From the NCBI RefSeq assembly GCF_002564105.1, contig NZ_PDBX01000001.1, positions 3,286,001 to 3,350,000 on the forward strand: a stretch of 64,000 nt of DNA. The letters are read 5' to 3'. A model generated the notes under the pieces. That model ran no database searches. It saw only the letters and a program-made list of their open reading frames with translations, and had not been told where the DNA came from. This document shows, one piece after another, positions 46,302 to 55,395 of this stretch (positions are counted from its first letter, which is position 1; every line of letters begins with the position of its first letter). The stretch is from Collimonas sp. PA-H2. Its GTDB lineage: Bacteria; Pseudomonadota; Gammaproteobacteria; Burkholderiales; Burkholderiaceae_D. Made by a program: the position numbers and the translations under genes.

Positions 46302-47537
46302 ATGCAAACCGCTGCCAAGCAGATTTCCCCCGCGCTAGGGTCGCAGGATGCCGAGAAAACCGGTTTCCGCGTACTCGGCGCCATCAGTTTCGCCCACTTC
46401 CTCAACGACATGATCCAGTCGCTGATCCTGTCGATCTATCCGCTGCTGAAAGGGAACTTCAATCTCAGCTTTGCACAGATCGGCCTGATCACCCTGACTT
46501 ATCAGATTACGGCATCGATCCTGCAGCCGCTGGTGGGGCTGTACACCGACAAGCATCCGAAACCTTATTCGCTGGCGCTCGGCATGGGCTTTACGCTGGT
46601 CGGGCTGCTGCTGCTATCGGTCGCGCCCAGCTACGGCATCCTGTTGCTGGCGGCAGCGCTGGTGGGCACAGGTTCTTCCATCTTCCATCCGGAATCGTCC
46701 AGGGTAGCGCGCATGGCCTCAGGCGGCCGCCATGGCCTGGCGCAGTCGATTTTCCAGGTCGGCGGCAATGCCGGCAGCTCGATGGGGCCGTTGCTGGCGG
46801 CGTGGGTAGTGATTCCGCACGGCCAGAGCAGCATCGCCTGGTTTTCCGGCGCGGCATTGCTGGCGATCCTGGTGCTGTGGCAGATCGGCAACTGGTACAA
46901 GCGCAAGCGCCTGGAAGCCAAGGGCAAGCCGGCCAAGGCGCAGCATCACTACGTGGCGCTGCCGCGCAAGAAGGTCATGTTTTCCATCGGCATCCTGCTG
47001 CTGCTGATCTTCTCCAAGTATTTCTACATGGCCAGCCTCAGCAGCTACTTCACGTTTTACCTGATCGATAAATTTCAGCTGTCGGTGCAGGCGGCGCAGT
47101 TGCATCTGTTCGTATTCCTGTTTGCGGTGGCGGCCGGCACCGTGCTGGGCGGCCCGATCGGCGACAAGATCGGCCGCAAGCTGGTGATCTGGGTTTCGAT
47201 CCTGGGTGTGGCGCCGTTCACCCTGATGCTGCCCTATGCAAACCTGTTCTGGACCGGCATCCTGACCGTGATCATCGGCGTGATCCTGGCGTCGGCCTTC
47301 TCGGCGATCCTGGTGTTCGCCCAGGAACTGGTGCCGGGCAAGGTAGGTACGGTGTCCGGCCTGTTCTTCGGCTTTGCCTTCGGCATGGGCGGCATAGGCG
47401 CCGCGGCGCTGGGCAAGCTGGCCGACATGACCAGCATCGGCTTCGTTTACCAGGTATGTTCTTTCCTGCCGCTGATCGGCTTGCTGGCGATGTTCCTGCC
47501 TAATCTTGAGGGTCACCGGCGCAAGGTGGCCGGCTGA
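46302..47537 (+). CDS. fsr: MFS exporter, fosmidomycin resistance protein family
   Basis: Twelve-helix major facilitator of 411 residues in the Fsr family. Distinctive segments are SFAHFLNDMIQSLILSIYPLLK, FNLSFAQIGLITLTYQITASILQPLVG, and GTGSSIFHPESSRVARMASGGRHGLAQSIFQVGGNAGSSMGPLL, cited here only as landmarks of the first half. Members export fosmidomycin, an inhibitor of MEP-pathway enzyme Dxr, and other small molecules. The ATG at 46302 gives the family start; upstream codons lack support. A terminator follows at 47560. It is divergent from an AraC-type regulator. The native substrate is unknown. Confidence 0.87.
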   Translation: MQTAAKQISPALGSQDAEKTGFRVLGAISFAHFLNDMIQSLILSIYPLLKGNFNLSFAQIGLITLTYQITASILQPLVGLYTDKHPKPYSLALGMGFTLVGLLLLSVAPSYGILLLAAALVGTGSSIFHPESSRVARMASGGRHGLAQSIFQVGGNAGSSMGPLLAAWVVIPHGQSSIAWFSGAALLAILVLWQIGNWYKRKRLEAKGKPAKAQHHYVALPRKKVMFSIGILLLLIFSKYFYMASLSSYFTFYLIDKFQLSVQAAQLHLFVFLFAVAAGTVLGGPIGDKIGRKLVIWVSILGVAPFTLMLPYANLFWTGILTVIIGVILASAFSAILVFAQELVPGKVGTVSGLFFGFAFGMGGIGAAALGKLADMTSIGFVYQVCSFLPLIGLLAMFLPNLEGHRRKVAG

Positions 47538-47559
47538 CGGCGGATCAGGTCGAGCCATG

Positions 47560-47591
47560 AAAAAAGCGCGCTGTTGCCAGCGCGCTTTTTT
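47560..47591. terminator. Bidirectional terminator after the exporter gene
   Basis: Stem AAAAAAGCGCGCTG (47560-47573) with 47578-47591, a four-base loop and A/T tracts. It lies between the exporter and the convergent peroxiredoxin gene. Confidence 0.9.
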
Positions 47592-47603
47592 ATTTCAAAG
47601 TCA

Positions 47604-48143
47604 TTATTTCTTCTGTTTTGCAGTCCACTGTTCCAGCGCCTGCAAGGTATTGGCGACATGCTTGTCCGGATCCATGCTGCTGTATTCGTAGACGATGCTG
47701 CCGTTCGGCGCGATCACATAAGAAACCCGGTCGGCATAGCTGGTTTTGGAAAGCAGCACCGAATCGTAGGACTTCATGATTTTTTGATCGGTGTCCGCGG
47801 CCACCGCGAATTTGCTGCGGCATTCGCTCACTGAAAACTTGTTGAGGGTGTCGATATTGTCGGCGGAAACGCCGATCACGGTGGCGCCCAGCGCCTTGTA
47901 TTTGTCGACGGCCTCGGCAAACATATGGGCTTCGATGGTGCAGCCTTTAGTGAATGCCGCAGGATAAAAATACAGCACTACCGGCCCTTTTTTCAATTCG
48001 TCAGCCAGCGAGTAGCTGAACACCTTGCCGCCGAGCGAGGCCTGGGTGGTGAATGCGGGCGCCTGGTCACCGGCCTTGAGGGCGGCAAAGGCCGGTGCTG
48101 CGACAGAACTACAGATCAATAAAGTGGCAATCAGTCGTTTCAT
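47604..48143 (-). CDS. Exported peroxiredoxin, AhpC/TSA (Bcp-like)
   Basis: A 179-residue thiol peroxidase with a clear signal peptide (MKRLIATLLICSSVAAPAFA, cleavage after Ala20), so it acts in the periplasm. The thioredoxin fold follows: GDQAPAFTTQASLGGKVFS, then VVLYFYPAAFTKGCTIEA with the peroxidatic Cys68 in the P-x3-T-x2-C motif. Cys108 in SVSECRSKF could resolve it. Most Bcp proteins are cytoplasmic, so an exported form is less common. A periplasmic reductant would be needed; the TlpA-like protein at 54874 is a candidate by inference only. It is convergent with the exporter. Confidence 0.88.
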   Translation of the reverse strand: MKRLIATLLICSSVAAPAFAALKAGDQAPAFTTQASLGGKVFSYSLADELKKGPVVLYFYPAAFTKGCTIEAHMFAEAVDKYKALGATVIGVSADNIDTLNKFSVSECRSKFAVAADTDQKIMKSYDSVLLSKTSYADRVSYVIAPNGSIVYEYSSMDPDKHVANTLQALEQWTAKQKK

Positions 48144-48258
48144 GGTGACTCCTGGTTAAAGATAAGCACCATCATGCGGCGAGTTGCGAGAGTTGTCCAA
48201 TTACATGTTCAACCCGGAATGTCGAGCTGGTAATACAGCTTGCAGACTGTTGCCGTTA

Positions 48259-48504
48259 TTAGCGCCAGCCTCTGCCGCCCCAGCCCCTGCCTCCCCAACC
48301 ACGGCCGCCCCAGCCGCGGCCGCCATAGTAGCCAAAGCCGATGTCGACGCTAGGCGCCACATACACCGGCGCTGGTGCGTAATAGCCACCGCCGTAATAA
48401 TCGCCGCCGTAGTAGCCGTTGCCGCCGTAAGGCACGGCAACGCAGCCGCCGAGCAGCAGGCTGGCTCCCAGCGCTGTTGCGCCGACCAATAGTAATTTTT
48501 TCAT
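48259..48504 (-). CDS. Small lipoprotein with C-terminal GRGWG repeats
   Basis: An 81-residue precursor. The start at 48504 has GGAGG upstream. A lipoprotein signal peptide MKKLLLVGATALGASLLLGGC has the lipobox LGGC with the lipidated Cys near residue 21. The mature part is rich in Gly and Tyr (YYGGDYYGGGYY) and ends in four five-residue units GRGWG/GRGWR. No domain is recognised. The four units (48262-48321) each use a different arginine codon, which argues for selection on the protein. It follows no operon partner closely; the peroxiredoxin gene is 115 bases downstream. Function unknown. Confidence 0.8.
   Translation of the reverse strand: MKKLLLVGATALGASLLLGGCVAVPYGGNGYYGGDYYGGGYYAPAPVYVAPSVDIGFGYYGGRGWGGRGWGGRGWGGRGWR
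48262..48321 (-). repeat. Four tandem 15-base units inside the small lipoprotein gene
   Basis: Units of 15 bases at 48262, 48277, 48292 and 48307 each encode Gly-Arg-Gly-Trp-(Gly/Arg). Third positions vary between units, so they are not recent slippage copies. Confidence 0.8.
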
Positions 48505-48707
48505 GATGCCCTCCGTCCATGCAACCAATGCAGGTTCGATTTAAGGGTAGCAGATAAGTTCAGGGTGGGAAGCGCGCCTTGTATCACGCCAGAATGGCTG
48601 ATCAGGGGAGTATGTGGCGACTAAAGGTAAAGCAGGGGCTGGATCTGTTGATTTTTCACATACCCCGCCTAGTATGTCGGCGGGGCATGGTAAATCATGT
48701 GCTACTT

Positions 48708-49640
48708 TTACAAACGGTAACCAAATACCCGGTGGAATTGCTCATCGATTTCTGCACGGCTGGGCGCATGGTTTTGCGGTCCCTGATGGGCAATCTTGAT
48801 GCTGCCCAGCAAGCTCGACAGGCGGCCGGTAGTGGCCCAGTCCATGCCGTTGCTGAGACCGTACAGCATGCCGGCACGGAAGGCGTCGCCGCAGCCGGTC
48901 GGATCCAGGACCCGTTCGGCCTGGACGCAAGGGATGTCGATCTTGTTGCCGCCAGTGTAAATTTCGGCTCCGAGTTCGCCGCGCGTGACGACCAGCGCTG
49001 AAACGCGCTCGGCGATTTGCGTCAGCGTCAGGCCGGTGCGCGCAGCCAGCATCTCCGCTTCATAGTCATTCATCGCGATATAGGTGGCAAGTTCGATGAA
49101 ATGCTTCAGCTCTTCGCCGTTGAACATCGGCATGCCCTGGCCTGGATCGAAGATCAGCGGAATGCCTTGCGCCACGCAGTCTTCCGAGTGCTGCAGCATG
49201 CCGTCGCGGCCGTCCGGAGCGACGATCGCCAGCTTCACCGGACCTGCGTCAGCCACCTTGTTTTCGTGCGAATAAGTCATCGCGCCCGGATGGAAGGCGG
49301 TGATCTGGTTATTGCCGGCGTCGGTGGTGATGAAGCATTGGGCGGTATAGATCGACTCGATGGTGCGTATCGATTTGCGTGTAATGCCTTGCTGATCCAG
49401 CCGCTGCAGATAGTCGCCGCCATCGTGGCCGATGGTCGCCATGATTTGCGGCGAGCCTCCCAGCAGCTTCAGGTTATAGGCGATATTGCCGGCGCAGCCG
49501 CCGTATTCGCGGCGCATGGTCGGCACCAGAAAGGAGACGCTGATCTTGTGCAACTGGTCTGCCAGCAGCGCATCCGAGAATTTGCCCGGATATTGCATGA
49601 TGACGTCGAAAGCCAGTGAACCGCAGATGAGAGAGGTCAT
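48708..49640 (-). CDS. PfkB-family carbohydrate/nucleoside kinase
   Basis: A 310-residue ribokinase-like kinase. The N-terminal signature region is YGGCAGNIAYNLKLLGG, and the C-terminal ATP/anion-hole motif is DPTGCGDAFRAGMLYGL with the catalytic base Asp252. The anion hole reads Gly-Cys-Gly-Asp, with Cys250 where most members have Ala. The substrate is not clear: adenosine kinase-like proteins of this group share the TG-C-GDAFR form, but ribose or another sugar cannot be excluded. The zinc-ribbon/DUF3426 gene lies 72 bases upstream in the same orientation. Confidence 0.85.
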   Translation of the reverse strand: MTSLICGSLAFDVIMQYPGKFSDALLADQLHKISVSFLVPTMRREYGGCAGNIAYNLKLLGGSPQIMATIGHDGGDYLQRLDQQGITRKSIRTIESIYTAQCFITTDAGNNQITAFHPGAMTYSHENKVADAGPVKLAIVAPDGRDGMLQHSEDCVAQGIPLIFDPGQGMPMFNGEELKHFIELATYIAMNDYEAEMLAARTGLTLTQIAERVSALVVTRGELGAEIYTGGNKIDIPCVQAERVLDPTGCGDAFRAGMLYGLSNGMDWATTGRLSSLLGSIKIAHQGPQNHAPSRAEIDEQFHRVFGYRL

Positions 49641-49712
49641 ATCAAGTAAGTAGGTAGTTAGTGTCCTGACTTAGGACACTCGCTGGTTGGCGCTTTAGCC
49701 TGCGCAGAAAAA

Positions 49713-51149
49713 TCAAGGATAAAACAGATATACACGATAACCGGAAGCCTTGAGCTGCAACAGCTCGAATGTCACCTTGACCGGCTGTTCCTGGTCGCTG
49801 GCAAAGCCCTGCGCCAGATTGGCCGATGGATTCAGATAATCATGCGGCGTAAACACCCGGCGAGCGATAGGCTTTTCGTTGGCATCGTTGAGGGTCAGCT
49901 CGATGTGGGGCCAGGCTTGCACGGTGTCGCTGTGGTTGCGCAGCAGCAGGTTCAGAGAAAACAGGTTGCGCGCCGGATCGAGGGCCTGCAACTCGTTGGC
50001 TTCAAACGAAATGCTGTCGATCTTCATGGGCAGGCCGACGCTGCAGCCGATTTTTGCGCAGGTGCTGGTCAGCGCCGGCTTCAGCTGCGGCATGCGGGCG
50101 GCGAGCTGGTCACGGAAAAAATAGGTGGACTGGCCGACCAGGCCGACCAGCAGCAGGGCGCCGATGCCCCACATGGCACCGCGCAAGGCGCCGCCGATGC
50201 GTTGCTGGCGTCGTGCGCTGAGCACAAAGTCAGGTTCATCGGCCAAGGGTTCTTCTGCTTCAACTGTCTTCTCGCGGTTCTTTTTCTTGCCACTGCTTTC
50301 CACGCCGTCGGCAGCGCCGGATGTCGATGCGGCGGCGTTCTTTTCGCCACGCCATGGCTTGCGCTGCAGCTCATCGATGATGCGGTCGAGTTCGTCGTCG
50401 TCGTGGTTGCCCGCTGTCCCGCCATTTTTTTCCTTGGCTGCCAGCGTATAGTCGTCCTGTCCGGCGACATGCATCAAGGTCATACGCGCCATCTGTTCTT
50501 CCGGCTCGTCGTCGGCATGACGATGCCAGACGTTAGGCGCCGGCGTGTCGGCGCTTTCCTCGCCGCTTTCGCTGGCGGACGGTTTGATCAGGCCGAACGG
50601 CGTGTGATGGACATCGGCAGGGGCGGACTGGCTGGTTTCCTCGGCGATGCGCAGGTCTTCTTCGAGGCCGTCGATGGCGGCTTCGACCCGGGTGCTGCTC
50701 GGGCTAGCGGTTTTCGCTTCTGGGACGCTGGCCGGCGCAGCGATGCTTGCGGTCGGCAGCGGGTGATCGGCCGCTACGGCAATCGCCGCGCTGGTTTCCT
50801 GCGGGGGTTCCGGTTCCGGCTCTGGCTCAGGAGCGAAAGGCTCCATGTAAACCGGTGCAGCCGGTTCGCTGGCAACTTGCGGGGTTTGTACTGCTGCGTG
50901 ACTGACGGGGGGCTGGGTGGCAATTGCCGCGGTAGCGGCTGGCGCAATTGCGGCCTGTTCCTGCTCCGGAGAAGATGCCGCGCCCGGTGCAGCCACGGGG
51001 GCAGCCAGTTCAGGCCGCACCAGGTGTTCGATGCCGTTGAATACTTCGCGGCAGCTGCCGCAGCGGACCAGGCCGCCGCGCAGCTTCAGCTGGTCATTGG
51101 CGACCCGGAAGGTGGTTTGACAATGTGGACATTGGGTCGCGAGCGCCAT
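49713..51149 (-). CDS. Zinc-ribbon and DUF3426 domain membrane protein
   Basis: A 478-residue protein with an N-terminal MJ0042-type zinc ribbon (Cys7, Cys10, Cys30, Cys33). A long low-complexity Ala/Pro/Glu linker follows, then a transmembrane helix around residues 320-345 (GAMWGIGALLLVGLVGQSTYFF). A C-terminal DUF3426 domain contains NLLLRNHSDTVQAWPHIELTLND. The C-terminal domain should be periplasmic. Function is unknown. Genes of this type regularly follow prmA in betaproteobacteria, and here it starts 11 bases before the prmA stop on the same strand, so the two are co-transcribed. Confidence 0.85.
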   Translation of the reverse strand: MALATQCPHCQTTFRVANDQLKLRGGLVRCGSCREVFNGIEHLVRPELAAPVAAPGAASSPEQEQAAIAPAATAAIATQPPVSHAAVQTPQVASEPAAPVYMEPFAPEPEPEPEPPQETSAAIAVAADHPLPTASIAAPASVPEAKTASPSSTRVEAAIDGLEEDLRIAEETSQSAPADVHHTPFGLIKPSASESGEESADTPAPNVWHRHADDEPEEQMARMTLMHVAGQDDYTLAAKEKNGGTAGNHDDDELDRIIDELQRKPWRGEKNAAASTSGAADGVESSGKKKNREKTVEAEEPLADEPDFVLSARRQQRIGGALRGAMWGIGALLLVGLVGQSTYFFRDQLAARMPQLKPALTSTCAKIGCSVGLPMKIDSISFEANELQALDPARNLFSLNLLLRNHSDTVQAWPHIELTLNDANEKPIARRVFTPHDYLNPSANLAQGFASDQEQPVKVTFELLQLKASGYRVYLFYP

Positions 51150-51159
51150 GGCGTGCGGC

Positions 51160-52095
51160 TTAGTTAGGAGTGTTGCGGGTGCCGGACAGCGCGACCCAGC
51201 CGTCCTGCTCGGCCCACACCGTCAGTGGTAGCCATTGCGCATAGGCGGCGATGACGTCGTTGGCCTGTTCGGCCAGCACGCCCGACAGCGTCAGGCTGCC
51301 GCCGGCCGCAACACGGCTGCACAGCATCGGCGCCATCAGCTTGAGCGGACCGGAGAGGATATTGGCTACCACGATGTCGTAGACCTGTGGTCCTGCATGA
51401 TTACTGAAATCTTCCGGCAGATGGTAGGCCACCTCGCAATGATTGCGCTCGCTGTTGTAACGTGCGGCATCGATGGCGTGCGGGTCGATGTCGACGCCGA
51501 TCACGGTGGCGGCGCCGAGCTTCTTGGCGACCATGGCCAGGATGCCGGAACCGCAGCCGTAGTCCAGCACGGTTTGCGGTTTTTGCGGCGGCACCTTAGG
51601 TACATTCGTTTCCAGCCACTCCATGCACAAACGGGTGGTCGGGTGGCTGCCGGTGCCGAAGGCGAGCCCCGGATCCAGTTCCAGGATCAGGCTGTTGGTG
51701 TCCGGCCCATCGTGCCCATGGTGCCAGCTTGGCACTACCCAGATGTTCTTGCCGATATGGATAGGCTCGAATTGCGATTGCGTCAGGCGCACCCAATCCT
51801 GCGCCGCAACCGGACGCAGAGAGTAGGGGGGCACTGCTACGCCGCAGGCTGCGGCAGCGTTGCTGACGATGGCGGCATGGTCGGCGTCGACCTCGGCCAG
51901 GGCCACCACGCGGCTGCGCTGCCAGGCCGCTTCTTTCGGCTCCATGCCGGGTTCGCCGAACAAGGGCTGCTCGTCGGGAGTGCCGAGGTCGGCATCTTCG
52001 ACCGAGACCGACAGGGCGCCAGCTTCCATCAACGCGTCCGACAGGGTCTCGGCGTCGCTTAGTGCTACATCAATAACAATTTCGGTCCAGCTCAT
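51160..52095 (-). CDS. prmA: Ribosomal protein L11 methyltransferase
   Basis: Trimethylates ribosomal protein L11 with S-adenosylmethionine. The 311-residue protein has an N-terminal L11-recognition domain ([35 protein letters not shown]) and a Rossmann methyltransferase domain. The latter contains [31 protein letters not shown] (motif I) and [10 protein letters not shown] (motif IV). I chose the ATG at 52095, with AAGG upstream; the 11 residues before it are not conserved. It lies 62 bases after accC in the usual betaproteobacterial order accB-accC-prmA. Confidence 0.95.
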   Translation of the reverse strand: MSWTEIVIDVALSDAETLSDALMEAGALSVSVEDADLGTPDEQPLFGEPGMEPKEAAWQRSRVVALAEVDADHAAIVSNAAAACGVAVPPYSLRPVAAQDWVRLTQSQFEPIHIGKNIWVVPSWHHGHDGPDTNSLILELDPGLAFGTGSHPTTRLCMEWLETNVPKVPPQKPQTVLDYGCGSGILAMVAKKLGAATVIGVDIDPHAIDAARYNSERNHCEVAYHLPEDFSNHAGPQVYDIVVANILSGPLKLMAPMLCSRVAAGGSLTLSGVLAEQANDVIAAYAQWLPLTVWAEQDGWVALSGTRNTPN

Positions 52096-52156
52096 CAGAT
52101 GCCTTACAGTGTGTGATGGATTTTTCACCGCCCCGATTGCCTGCGGTGAAAAATCC

Positions 52157-53539
52157 TTATTTCTTTACTGCTTTATCTGTTTCCTTGGCCACTACCGGCC
52201 GTTCGGCCAATTTGTGCTCCAGATAATGGATGTTGGTGCCGCCTTCGATGAAGCGGGCATCGATCATCAGTTCGCGGTGCAGCTGGATGTTGGTCTGGAT
52301 GCCTTCGACCACCATTTCGGACAGCGCAATCTGCATCCGCTTGATAGCTTGCTCGCGGGTGGAGCCGTAGGAAATCACCTTGCCGACCATCGAATCATAA
52401 TGCGGCGGCACGAAATAACCGGCATAGGCATGCGAATCGACGCGGATGCCAGGACCGCCAGGAGCGTGCCACGACAGGATCTTGCCCGGCGACGGCGTGA
52501 ACTTGAACGGGTCTTCGGCGTTGATGCGGCATTCGATGGCGTGGCCGGTGAGCTGGATGTCGCGCTGGCGGAAGCGCAGCTTTTCGCCGGCCGCGATGCG
52601 GATCTGTTCCTGCACGATGTCGATACCGGTGATCATTTCCGTGATCGGATGTTCCACCTGGACGCGGGTGTTCATTTCGATGAAATAGAACTCGCCGTTT
52701 TCATACAGGAATTCGAAAGTGCCGGCGCCGCGGTAATCCATCTTGCGGCAGGCTTCGGCGCAACGGTCGCCGATTTTTTCGATGACCTTGCGTGGAATGC
52801 CCGGCGCCGGCGCTTCCTCGATCACTTTCTGGTGGCGGCGCTGCATCGAGCAGTCGCGCTCGCCCAGCCAGACGGCGTTCTTGAATTGGTCGGCCAGGAT
52901 CTGGATTTCCACGTGACGCGGATTTTCCAGGTACTTCTCCATATACACTTCCGGATTGCCGAAAGCGGCGCCGGCTTCGGTCTTGGTCATGGTGACCGCG
53001 TTGGCCAAGGCCGCTTCGGTATGGACCACGCGCATGCCGCGTCCGCCGCCGCCGCCGGCCGCCTTGATGATGACCGGATAGCCGATCTTGCGGGCAATCT
53101 TGACGATTTCCTTGGGATCGTCCGGCAACGCGCCTTCCGAACCGGGAACGCAAGGCACGCCGGCGCGGATCATGGCTTGCTTGGCGGATACTTTATCGCC
53201 CATCAGGCGAATGTTCGCCGGCCGTGGGCCGATGAAGACAAAGCCGGATTGCTCCACGCGTTCAGCAAAATCGGCGTTTTCCGACAAGAAGCCGTAGCCG
53301 GGATGGATCGCTTCGGCGTCGGTCACCTCGGCGGCGCTGATGATGGCCGGCATGTTGAGGTAGCTCAGGCTGGACGGCGCCGGGCCGATACAGACCGATT
53401 CATCCGCCAGTTTTACATACTTGGCGTCACGGTCAGCCTCGGAATGGACCATCACGGTCTTGATGCCCATTTCACGGCAGGCGCGTTGGATGCGCAAGGC
53501 GATTTCGCCGCGATTGGCGATAAGGATTTTTTCAAACAT
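52157..53539 (-). CDS. accC: Acetyl-CoA carboxylase, biotin carboxylase subunit
   Basis: ATP-grasp enzyme that carboxylates the biotin of AccB in the first step of fatty-acid synthesis. The 460-residue protein begins [21 protein letters not shown]. It contains the glycine-rich ATP loop [14 protein letters not shown], the HVEIQILAD segment, [20 protein letters not shown], and the catalytic [19 protein letters not shown] region with the Glu and Arg residues. The C terminus ends with a short Lys-rich tail. accB lies 181 bases upstream on the same strand. Confidence 0.97.
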   Translation of the reverse strand: MFEKILIANRGEIALRIQRACREMGIKTVMVHSEADRDAKYVKLADESVCIGPAPSSLSYLNMPAIISAAEVTDAEAIHPGYGFLSENADFAERVEQSGFVFIGPRPANIRLMGDKVSAKQAMIRAGVPCVPGSEGALPDDPKEIVKIARKIGYPVIIKAAGGGGGRGMRVVHTEAALANAVTMTKTEAGAAFGNPEVYMEKYLENPRHVEIQILADQFKNAVWLGERDCSMQRRHQKVIEEAPAPGIPRKVIEKIGDRCAEACRKMDYRGAGTFEFLYENGEFYFIEMNTRVQVEHPITEMITGIDIVQEQIRIAAGEKLRFRQRDIQLTGHAIECRINAEDPFKFTPSPGKILSWHAPGGPGIRVDSHAYAGYFVPPHYDSMVGKVISYGSTREQAIKRMQIALSEMVVEGIQTNIQLHRELMIDARFIEGGTNIHYLEHKLAERPVVAKETDKAVKK

Positions 53540-53720
53540 AGGTGGTATGTGTCGCTATGGGTCAAGCGTTATCAAACTTTGGGTTGCCGGTGCGGGGCTC
53601 GCGTAGCATCAGATGACTAGTGCGGCAGACCTGCGCCGGTAACCAGAACGGCGAAACCCCGATGAAGCGGATGTCGCCGTGCAGATTACGTCTTACTGTG
53701 GATGACTCGGGATTGCCGGG

Positions 53721-54185
53721 TTATCCAATGATGAACAATGGCTGGCCGAATTCGACCGGCTGGCCGTTTTCAACCAGGATCTTCTTGACTACGCCGGAAG
53801 CGTCGGCTTCGATTTCATTCAGCAGCTTCATGGCTTCGATAATGCACAGGGTGCCGCCTTCCTTGATTTCCGAACCGACTTCGACGAATGCCGGCGAGCC
53901 GGGAGCCGACGAGCGGTAGAAGGTGCCGACCATAGGCGACTTGACAATATGGCCTTCCGGTACGGCGGCCACTGCTTCCACCGGCGCTGCCGCGGCGACT
54001 GGCGCGGCGACCTGGTATTGGGCAGGGTGCTGCTGTGCCTGTGGTTGCATCATGACAACCTGGTTCTGCTGGGATGCAGACGACTTGACGATACGGACCT
54101 TGCTTTCGCCTTCCGTGACTTCAAGTTCTTCGATGTCTGACTCCGCGACCAGGTCGATCAGCGTTTTGAGTTTTCTCAAATCCAT
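53721..54185 (-). CDS. accB: Acetyl-CoA carboxylase biotin carboxyl carrier protein
   Basis: Carries the biotin that shuttles carboxyl groups between AccC and the carboxyltransferase. The 154-residue protein starts [23 protein letters not shown]. It has a Gln/Ala/Pro linker at residues 38-77 and a C-terminal biotinyl domain with Lys120 in the [11 protein letters not shown] site, and the conserved thumb region [19 protein letters not shown]. The ATG at 54185 has AAGGAT upstream; a TTG six bases earlier is less likely. It is followed by accC. Confidence 0.96.
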   Translation of the reverse strand: MDLRKLKTLIDLVAESDIEELEVTEGESKVRIVKSSASQQNQVVMMQPQAQQHPAQYQVAAPVAAAAPVEAVAAVPEGHIVKSPMVGTFYRSSAPGSPAFVEVGSEIKEGGTLCIIEAMKLLNEIEADASGVVKKILVENGQPVEFGQPLFIIG

Positions 54186-54306
54186 GTGCAATCCTTCAGA
54201 ATATATAAATTATGAAAAGCTATTTTTCGTTTTTTAACATGCAGATCAACGCAGTTGCAGTGATTTTGCAAAAACGTCAGATTACTGTAATGCTTTGGGA
54301 TGTCAA

Positions 54307-54744
54307 CTAGAGTTTCTTAATGGCAAAATCAATTGCGGCGCGATAGCCATCCACGCCCAGGCCGCAAATGACACCGACAGCGACATCGGATAAATATGAG
54401 TGATGCCGGAACGCTTCCCGCTGGTGGATATTCGAGATGTGGACTTCGACAAAACGAATCGCCACGCCGCTCAGCGCATCCCGCAAGGCCACACTGGTAT
54501 GCGTCAGCCCGCCGGGGTTGATGACAATAGCGTCGATGCCTTCTGCCTTGGCCGCATGGATGCGGTCTATCAGTGCACCTTCGTGATTGCTCTGGAAGTG
54601 CACAAGCCGGGCGCCAGCGGCGGTAGCCTGGACCCGAGCTGCTTGTTCAACATCGCTCAGCGAGGTTGAACCGTAGACTTCTGGCTCTCTTGTTCCCAAT
54701 AGATTCAGGTTGGGTCCGTTGAGTAGAAGTATATTTTTTGCCAT
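54307..54744 (-). CDS. aroQ: 3-dehydroquinate dehydratase, type II
   Basis: Small dodecameric dehydratase of the shikimate pathway, 145 residues. It has the N-terminal [16 protein letters not shown] with the catalytic Arg and Tyr, [30 protein letters not shown] and [18 protein letters not shown] with the catalytic His. I chose the ATG at 54744, preceded by GGAG; the earlier frame start adds 15 residues without conservation. It lies between the TlpA-like gene and accB. Its product feeds AroE, encoded at 62033. Confidence 0.96.
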   Translation of the reverse strand: MAKNILLLNGPNLNLLGTREPEVYGSTSLSDVEQAARVQATAAGARLVHFQSNHEGALIDRIHAAKAEGIDAIVINPGGLTHTSVALRDALSGVAIRFVEVHISNIHQREAFRHHSYLSDVAVGVICGLGVDGYRAAIDFAIKKL

Positions 54745-54873
54745 GGAGATGATGCTCCGTTTGACGACGATGGCGCATTTTGCCGTCAAATGACGCTGAC
54801 TGGCAAGGGAAAATTTGTTTCTGTGAAATTTCAGCGCGGCATTGTTAATTGTTTTTTTGAATAAGCTTCGCTC

Positions 54874-55395
54874 TTACAGCAGGGACAAATCTTTCCGCAG
54901 TTCATCGAATTTAATGCTGCCAAGATACATCTTCTTCACCTCGCCGTCGCGCCCGATCAAGACCGTAAAGGGCAGGCCGCCGGATTGGTTGCCGAACTGC
55001 CGCAGCAGTACGGTGGCGCCGGTGCCGGCCACATACAGGGGGTAGGAGATTTTGTATTTCTCGGCGAATTTCGCGATGTTATCAGCAGAATCGACACCGA
55101 TCCCGATAATTTGAATATTTTTCGCGGCTATCTCGCCCTGCAAGGCATTCAGTTCCGGCATTTCTTCCACGCAGGGTGCGCACCAGGTCGCCCAGAAATT
55201 GACGACCAGCGGTTTGCCTTTCCATTGCGCGAGGGAGCTGGCTTTGCCGCCGGCATCCGGTATTTCCTGTGCAAACAGCGCGGCCACTGCGGCGTTCTCG
55301 GGGGCGGTCGGGGTATTGCGCTGTATGCCGAAATACACGCCGATCGCGCAAAATAAGAGCGCAATCGGCACAAATATAAAAATATTTCTTTTCAT
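54874..55395 (-). CDS. TlpA/ResA-like membrane-anchored thioredoxin
   Basis: A 173-residue protein with an N-terminal signal anchor (IFIFVPIALLFCAIGVYFGI) and a periplasmic thioredoxin domain. The redox site is Cys72-Ala-Pro-Cys75 in FWATWCAPCVEEMPELNAL. The cis-Pro region is GLPFTVLIGRDGEV. Relatives reduce apocytochrome c or other periplasmic thiols. It starts one base inside the stop codon of the upstream gene at 55395, so the two are coupled, and aroQ follows 129 bases downstream. The partner protein is not known. Confidence 0.9.
   Translation of the reverse strand: MKRNIFIFVPIALLFCAIGVYFGIQRNTPTAPENAAVAALFAQEIPDAGGKASSLAQWKGKPLVVNFWATWCAPCVEEMPELNALQGEIAAKNIQIIGIGVDSADNIAKFAEKYKISYPLYVAGTGATVLLRQFGNQSGGLPFTVLIGRDGEVKKMYLGSIKFDELRKDLSLL

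Noticed and set aside
49660..49680. Hairpin AGTGTCCT/AGGACACT between the PfkB and zinc-ribbon genes as a terminator
   Set aside because: The stem has only eight base pairs and no T run in the direction of transcription.
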